Positions 57,745 to 64,000 of a DNA stretch of 64,000 bases are shown here, in pieces. The notes beneath the pieces are model-generated. The model had not been told where the DNA came from. It searched no databases and saw only the letters and a program-made list of their open reading frames with translations. The DNA is from Silurus meridionalis (lineage: Eukaryota; Chordata; Actinopteri; Siluriformes; Siluridae). The stretch spans positions 17,321,608-17,385,607 of the forward strand of contig NC_060886.1 of the NCBI RefSeq assembly GCF_014805685.1, read 5' to 3'. The position numbers and the translations under genes were made by a program. The stretch's first letter is position 1. The number at the start of each line of letters is the position of its first letter.

Positions 57745-58107
57745 TCTCACAATGGCTGACTAGGGAGAGGTTTGCAAATTGGTTTGGTTGTATCTTTGCT
57801 TAAAAGAACATTGGCAAGATGAACTTTTCAAGAAAAGTCTGGACATCATGACGAAAGGTCAGACAAAACAGTTAAAAACAGTTCTTAAGCTTTTTTGTGA
57901 AATTTTTTTTTTGTTTTCTTTCCTGTAATATTTGCATAAAAACACCCAATTTGCCTTCATTTTGAATCCCCAGAAAAAAACATAATGCACCGGAAAAATG
58001 CATGGAAAACCCAGTGTCATTTTATGAGGTTAATGTTGCTGCTTGTGCTAGAGATGATGTATGTGGTGCTGCTGAGGCTGCAGTGAAAGAAGACTTGTCT
58101 TGTTTTA

Positions 58108-58514
58108 CAGTCAGGTCCATAAATATTGGGACATCAACACAATTCTAACATTTTTGGCTCTATACACCACCACAATGGATTTGAAATGAAACGAACTGCA
58201 GACTGTTAGCTCTAATTTGAGGGCATTTACATCCAAATCAGGTGAACGGTGTAGGAATTACAACAGTTTGCATATGTGCCTCCCACTTGTTAAGGGACCA
58301 AAAGTAATGGGCCAATTGGCTTCTGAGCTGTTCCATGGCCAGGTGTGTGTTATTCCCTCATTATACCAATTACAATGAGCAGATAAAAGGTCCTCAAATT
58401 AAAGCTGACAGTCTGCAGTTAAAGCACAACTTGTTCGTTTCATTTCAAATCCATTGTGGTGGTGTATAGAGCCAAAAATGTTAGAATTGTGTTGGTGTCC
58501 CAATATTTATGGTG
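58108..58514. mobile_element. Non-autonomous Tc1-type MITE with 80-bp inverted repeats
   Basis: The left arm (about 58117-58197) and right arm (58434-58512) are almost identical in inverted orientation, both containing CCATAAATATTGGGACA/C and GGCTCTATACACCACCACAA. A TA dinucleotide precedes the left end (58106). The 230-base centre has no coding sequence. The right tip has lost its outermost bases. Confidence 0.85.
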
Positions 58515-58937
58515 TATCTTTTTATTGCAATATTTTATTTTGCTTTTCATAAATTGTAAAATGCTTCACCAATGCATAACTGAAATTTACCTGGCAGCTA
58601 AAAAAATCCCACTGTTATTCACCAATATGTTAAGCATTTTAGTAGAACAGGGAATAAAACCAGTGGCTTCAAATGGGTGCAACAGGAGAAGATTTTTGAC
58701 CGAACACCCATAGGATTTTGCTGTGTGCCATCTAAGGCCAACCAAAGAAATATCCACTAAAACCATAGAAGCTCTTGTCACTTTTTTTCCCCTCAAGTCA
58801 TTTTTCTGTAGTGTAAGGGGGGGCCATCTCAGTATTCAGTAGTTATTATTGCATATTAAACTCTATACAGGAGACAGTGTTTTTAACCTAGTGTGGTGTA
58901 AACAAGAATTGCATTGAAATTTTAATATATTTTGTAC

Positions 58938-59037
58938 TAGGCCTGCAAATAACCATTGTTTTGATAATTGATTATTATTATTTTATTTATATATTTTTAT
59001 CAGATTTTTAAACTAGACTTTTTTAAAAATGCTTTGC

Positions 59038-59084
<47 letters not shown>

Positions 59085-59510
59085 GTTTGCTTATTAAGCA
59101 ACCAGTTTACACAATAGCACTTCATTAAACTACATTTTCGCATGATGAGGATTATACAGTTTTTGCTTACTGTGCCGATGTTTCTCCTTAATCCATGACA
59201 CCAGTATGTTTTCTTTTCATGTGCTTGTGCATCACTGTGGTACTTCAATGCAACACAAGCTCCACTTTGCATACCTTGCAGGTTGCATTGCTCTTCATTG
59301 CGTTTAATATAAAAGAGCTCCCATGTCTTGGATGACTTGGAAAGCACACTTTTTCTTGCTGCCGGTTGACCTGTACTCTGTGTACACTGCTTTGCTATCT
59401 TGCCGTCACGCTAACCCTTACTGAACAGCCCAACTAACTGATAACAGCATTCGTTGACAACGAGTTTTATTACTGATTATCAATTTTATCGATTAGTTGT
59501 TGTAGCACTA
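58938..59510. mobile_element. Non-autonomous hAT-like element
   Basis: The left end (TAGGCCTGCAAATAACC) and the reverse complement of the right end (TAGTGCTACAACAACTAATC) are imperfect inverted repeats, followed on both sides by GATAATTGATTAT-type AT-rich subterminal sequence. This pattern is typical of fish hAT-N elements. It carries a (ATT)n array internally and has no transposase. Confidence 0.55.
59038..59083. repeat. (ATT)n microsatellite
   Basis: About fifteen ATT units inside the hAT-like element. Confidence 0.95.
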
Positions 59511-60645
59511 ATTTCAACCGCTTTATATTGCTTCAAAAATCTGTTGTAAGAGCAAAAATACTGTGTAGTGTATTTTCATGCAGTGTTTGAAGTTTGGTCA
59601 TGGAGTTTGATTGTAAATGGTTTTTTTTTAGATGTGTGTTTGCTTAGTTTAGGTTTTACACACTGTATTCCACACCCTGCCATTGCTCCTGTCAGAGCTG
59701 CACCTTTATCAAAAACAAAGGCCCTACTGTGTACTTTGTGTACTCTACTGTGGTATTCCTGTTCTCTTTCTTTAAATGAATACAGACAGATGAATAGCAT
59801 TTATCCAGTCAATGGTGAATGAATGTTGCAGATTTTTTCAGTATTGCTATGTTTAGATTTCAAAGGCATGACCAGGTCCTCTCCAAGACTTCCATTTTAC
59901 TTTGTACTGTATGAGGGACTTTGCTCAGGGGAAAGTGCACGGACACGTTTTTTTTTTCGGCCGCTGTTGTAAAAGAATGGTACTGCTCTTCAGATCAGTA
60001 GCAGTAGTGTCCCATTTAAAAAAAAAAAAAATACAAGGCCAGAGCTGATTGTACTAATGAGGCTGTGCTGGCAGATACTCAGTGGTATGTATAGAACCGA
60101 ATAAAATAGAACTTCTAGTTCTTAAAACGTTTTAAAACATGATGTACATTCATCAATGTGTTTGTCAGGGGACAGTGAAGGTCATACCAAAAGCTTCAGG
60201 TTGCATTTCGTAAAGCAGTTCGTGTTCGATTTTGAGGTGTAGTTTATTTAGTATAATCATCCTGTTATAGAACCTTTTTTTTTGGCTTCAGTTATATTTG
60301 CTTCCAGACTTTGCTGAGATTGACCAGAATATTTACCGGAGCACAAAACAAATACAAATGCAAATAGTGGCTCTGCTTTACACAACTTCTTCAAAGGTAT
60401 TTGGCAGCGAAGCTAGGAGTTTAGATTATTGTGGCTATTATTTAGTATTGAAGTGTGTTGTACTGCATTTTTATTCATTGGCTTGGACTTGCATACAAAC
60501 TTTGGCCTGTATTGTTTTTATCCAACACATCTGTGCTAGTTGAACTTCATTGCAACTAGGATTGTGTGTTTCTGCAGTTTACTAGACTGTGCATGTTGCA
60601 ACTGCACATAAATTTCATGATGGTGTCAGGTTTTGTCTCGCAGCC

Positions 60646-60646
60646 A

Positions 60647-60682
<36 letters not shown>
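60646..60682. repeat. (TGTC)n microsatellite
   Basis: About eight TGTC units, in the last itgb5 intron. Confidence 0.95.
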
Positions 60683-60683
<1 letters not shown>

Positions 60684-62427
60684 GTTGTGTTCTTAGACGG
60701 TTTAAATTGTACACTTGGGTGTGTATGCATGTTTTGGCATGTCACTGTGCAATAATTCTGCAAAAAAACACATTTTCCTGCGGCCTTTTGGAACTTTAAA
60801 CACACTGTTAAACATCTGTGACTGATTTGCAGTGTAATGCTACAAGCATTCTGTGATTCAGGCCTTCAAAAAAGTCTAAAAGACTATTCTTTAAACTTTT
60901 TTATAATTTGGTATACATGAAGTGATTTGATGTTACTGGGGGGGCACCAGTTTGTTTGGGCACCAGTTTGCCACATGTCCAGCTTGAGTTTCCATTTTAA
61001 AATGAACTGTGGGGGTTACAAAACCAAGAATAGGGGGTTCTATTATTTCTTTTATTAACCCAGTGTGTACGTTCATCTGTTCGGATTTTGTTTGGTTTAC
61101 TTGTAGAGAGATTCCTTCTTTGTGTGAACACACTAGAAGCATGCTGTATTTGGCTTAAAACCAATAAGCTTTATTTGTCTGTTTCATTCTTGCATGTAGA
61201 TCACAGACGTTTTTTTTTTCATATTTAATCATTTAAATTTAAAACAAGAAGAAGAAAGTTGACATAAAAATACTTCTTCATATACCCCATATTTTTTAAA
61301 CATTGGTTCAAAGCTCTTTTGCTTGATGTTCGAAACAGAACAGCTGTATAAACGCAACACTGAGACCTTTGGAGGAGCTTTAGACATCTGCATTAGTCTG
61401 CTACTGGGAAAATTAAAAATGCCTGCTGCTTTTGTTTTGTTTGTTTTCTATTCACAAGGCTTTATATCATTAGTTACCCAGTGGCAATAACACTTTCTCT
61501 TGTTGCAAGGATATAAATTTTTTTTATACCACAGCAGTTTACAAACAATGAAATTTTTTCAGTTTGAACACTTTCATATTGCAGAAAATCAGTTGACCAT
61601 GAAATTCACCAACACCTAGAACTCCTTTCATAGATATTAAGTATATATTCCCAGAAAACTTGTGGACATATTTTCTTATTGTTAAATACCTGCAGGTTTT
61701 GTTTAAGTGACCATTTACAGTACCGTGTTCTAAACTACATCCAGCCGATCTGTCAGTGTTTCTGTTACAGAGAACTAATCAACACCTTCTGTCCAATCAG
61801 ATTTCAGAAGCACTTTAGACTGCTCAATTCATGCTCAAATAAGATGAACTGATGAACTGTCGCTCATGGGTTCCTAATTTTTCCAAACGCTCACAGCACT
61901 ACAAGTTTATTTTTAGGCCACGCTAATTTGCAGCGCTGCTCCGGCTAACACATGTGGAGCAAGAATTCTTTTAGTATTACAAGCCTGAGGTTTTGTTTTT
62001 GTTGCTGCAGCTAGGCAAGTAATATAACCACTGCTCTATAGACGCATTTAGAAGATATATTGAACATAAAATATTACAGTTCCTTTATGCGAAGGTCTTA
62101 TTGATGTTATTAGTCTGGATTTTTTTCTAGTTGTATAACTCGCCAGAAATAAAGCATAATGCTGAGGGCAAGACCGAAAATTTAACGACAGTTTCCATTT
62201 TCCATGTCACTGCTCAAAGTTGCAATAATAAACAAAACTTCCCAAACAAGCATACACACATTTTTTCCTCTCAACATACTGCAAAACAAGCAGTCAGCAT
62301 TCTGTGAAAAAAACATGTTGACAATACTCCTGTCACACAATTGTTTAAAGTGGGTTGACCCATTTGAACATACTGTATACATAAGGCTTCCCAAATGTTG
62401 TCTTTTCTTTGCTAAACTTCTTAAAAG

Positions 62428-62451
62428 TTTTTTTTTTTTTTTTTTTTTTTT
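62428..62451. repeat. Poly(T) run
   Basis: Twenty-four T residues, 65 bases before a (TC)n tract. Confidence 0.85.
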
Positions 62452-62513
62452 AACAGGAATAACATCACACAAAAATCTCATTACAGAAGTTTTTACACGA
62501 ATAAAAATGTCAG

Positions 62514-62515
<2 letters not shown>

Positions 62516-62553
<38 letters not shown>
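62516..62553. repeat. (TC)n microsatellite
   Basis: About 34 bases of TC alternation directly before the Tc1-like element. Confidence 0.95.
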
Positions 62554-62556
<3 letters not shown>

Positions 62557-62880
62557 ATTCATATATACACTGGCAAACAAAATTAAAAAACAATTTATAA
62601 ACAATTGAACAATTCTAATATAATGTCATCTTCACTGCTCAACAGTTGAAGGGGTTTTTGTCCTGTCTATACCATGCTACCAGAACACCTTTTCCACAAA
62701 TTAAGGCATTTAAAAAAATAACCATTATTTTGCAGAAAACACACTGATCAAAATTAGAGAACACTTTCAGATACCTCCCAGTTATTGGTGTTAATCTGGC
62801 ACCTGGTGCTAATTTCCTTGATTATCTGTCAACCCCTATTTAACTGGCAGCCTAACTTCCAGTTTCACTGACTCTGCAAG

Positions 62881-64000
62881 ATGGTGGGCCGTTCTAAAGT
62901 AAATGAAAGCCTCCGGCAGCAGGTTGTCCAGATGAAGGCCAAAGGGATGACCCTATCAGCCATAGCAAGACAAGTTGGTCGTTCCAAATCTGTGATTTCA
63001 AGAATATTGAATCTTTACAACATCACAAACTCATTCAAGTCCGCCAAGAAGGCTGGTCATCAATGGAAGACAAATAAAAAACAGGACAGGATACTGCAGA
63101 GGATCTCAATGGGCAATCGTTTCCACACTGCAGCTGGAATTTCTCACCAGTTCAGCGCTGAACAGGGTAAAGAGCTGTCTCGTCATACAGTGTCTCGACG
63201 TTTAAGAGCATTTGGACTGAAAGCCCACTCTGCAGTGACCAAACCTCTTATTAGCAGAAAGAATCAAAAGGCTAGACTAAGCATCTTGTGTGGACAGAGG
63301 AGAACTGGTCCAAAGTTCACTTCAGTGATGAAATGATCATCATCACTGTACCCCGCAACATTTGTATATCTGCTTCAAATGGACATTCGGTGCAACCCAG
63401 ATGAGGATCGGTTCCCTCTTGAGTCTGGTTCCTCTCAAGGTTTCTTCCTTATGCCATCTTGGGGAGTTTTTCCTTGCCACAGTTGCTTATCAGGGACAAA
63501 CTTACTTACAAATAACTTATTTACTTTTAATCACCACATTATCTGTGTAAAGCTGCTTTGAGACAATGTTCATTGTTAAAAGCGCTATACAAATAAAAAT
63601 TTATTGAATTGAATGAAAGCAAGTTTAATTTATTTGGGTCCGATGGGAAACATTATGTTCGGTGACAAACTGGAGAAAGACTGAACCCAAAGTGTGTAAA
63701 GAAGTCAGTGAAAAGTGGAGGAGGAAGTGTCATGGTTTGGGGCATGTTTTCTGCAGCAGGAGTTGGGCCTCTTATACAGCTACATGGCAGAGTGAATGCA
63801 AATGTTTATCAGAACCTTCTTCAACAACATATGGTTCCTTTTCTGCGTTCATCACCCAATCAGCCCCCAGTGTTCATGCAGGACAACGCTCCATGTCACA
63901 CAGCAAAACGGGTAAAGCAGTTCCTTGAAACTGAAAACATTAAAATAATTACATGGCCTGCCCAGAGTCCTGATCTCAACCCAATAGAGAACCTCTGGAA
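62881..64000 (+). pseudogene. Tc1-like transposase, interrupted
   Basis: It starts MVGRSKVNESLRQQVVQM with the first helix-turn-helix (LSAIARQVGRSKSVISRI) and the second DNA-binding region up to about 63280. A frameshift follows near 63280-63288. A retroelement insertion (63334-63612) then splits the codons just after the FSDE motif that holds the first catalytic aspartate. Downstream coding resumes and meets a TGA at 63663, where related elements have arginine, so a CpG transition (CGA to TGA) is likely. The second catalytic aspartate (FMQDNAPCH) and the start of NPIENLW are still present. At least three disabling changes mean it is inactive. Confidence 0.9.
63334..63612 (+). mobile_element. 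5'-truncated retroelement inserted into the transposase
   Basis: The segment contains GGTTCCTCTCAAGGTTTCTT, GGGAGTTTTTCCTTGCCAC and AAAGCTGCTTTGAGACAATG, then CGCTATACAAATAAA and a GAATT-rich 3' end. This is the 3' tail of a very common teleost retroelement. A 6-base duplication ATGAAA flanks it (63328-63333 and 63613-63618). Removing it restores the order of the transposase codons. Confidence 0.85.

Larger units (their letters stand above)
55610..64000 (+). other. itgb5: itgb5 intron 10 (continues beyond window)
   Basis: At least 8.4 kb after the GTGAGT donor without another recognisable integrin exon (the third and fourth I-EGF motifs are missing). It holds two non-autonomous DNA elements, several microsatellites, a Tc1-like transposon with a nested insertion, and a non-repetitive block at about 56440-56960. 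Confidence 0.6.
62568..64000 (+). mobile_element. Tc1-like transposon (IR/DR type), cut by window end
   Basis: It begins at CACTGGCAAACAAAATTAAA, immediately after a TA (62566-62567). An internal direct repeat of the terminus occurs about 170 bases in (CACTGATCAAAATTAGAG), giving an IR/DR layout. The transposase reads on the + strand from 62881. The right end is beyond the window. It sits in the last visible itgb5 intron. Confidence 0.85.

Noticed and set aside
63362..63561. Plus-strand frames of about 60 codons
   Set aside because: They lie inside the retroelement 3' tail inserted in the Tc1 transposase.

Overview
The window is vertebrate nuclear DNA, most likely from a ray-finned (teleost) fish. 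Four multi-exon genes with GT-AG introns all lie on the + strand. The spacer and intron DNA is AT-rich, full of (TA)n, (TG)n, (TC)n and (ATT)n microsatellites, and carries teleost-type repeats: Tc1-like transposons, non-autonomous DNA elements, a tRNA-derived SINE and APE-type LINEs. No bacterial, viral or CRISPR-like gene content was seen. I joined exons by eye. Every exon junction listed keeps the reading frame, and one donor (rbm44, after 41240) is non-canonical.

Layout. (1) 1808-11777: the last four coding exons of a type I diacylglycerol kinase, best called dgkg; the gene starts upstream of the window. (2) 11778-19500: spacer with dgkg 3' UTR, long (TA)n tracts and a decayed minus-strand LINE at 16661-18937. 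(3) about 19520-29690: the complete PEA3-group ETS factor etv5, with a CCAAT-rich promoter and inferred non-coding exon 1, twelve coding exons (518 aa) and a 1.7-kb 3' UTR ending at a clear AATAAA. (4) 29690-34380: spacer with two decayed DNA transposons, one of them a Tc1 element with long inverted repeats. (5) 34680-42036: an 18-exon gene of 993 codons with an N-terminal block, a CxxC-CxxC finger, a long acidic/Ser-rich exon, a coiled-coil-like segment and a C-terminal RRM; this is best explained as rbm44. (6) 44842-55609: the first ten coding exons of integrin beta 5 (itgb5). The remaining exons lie beyond the window, after an intron of more than 8.3 kb filled with repeats.

How the genes relate. 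dgkg and etv5 stand head-to-tail, as DGKG and ETV5 do in human (3q27), which supports the DGKG/ETV5 assignment over the paralogous DGKB/ETV1 pair. rbm44 and itgb5 are not their neighbours in human. Products: a lipid-signalling kinase, an FGF-responsive transcription factor, a germ-cell RNA-binding protein and a vitronectin-receptor subunit. They do not form a shared pathway, and nothing suggests co-transcription.

I found no clear novel biological system. The points most worth checking are the domain make-up and possible short isoform of the rbm44-like gene, its duplicated CCAAT/E-box promoter, a 38-bp-arm hairpin in an itgb5 intron, nested transposons, and several high-complexity non-coding blocks that could be conserved enhancers.
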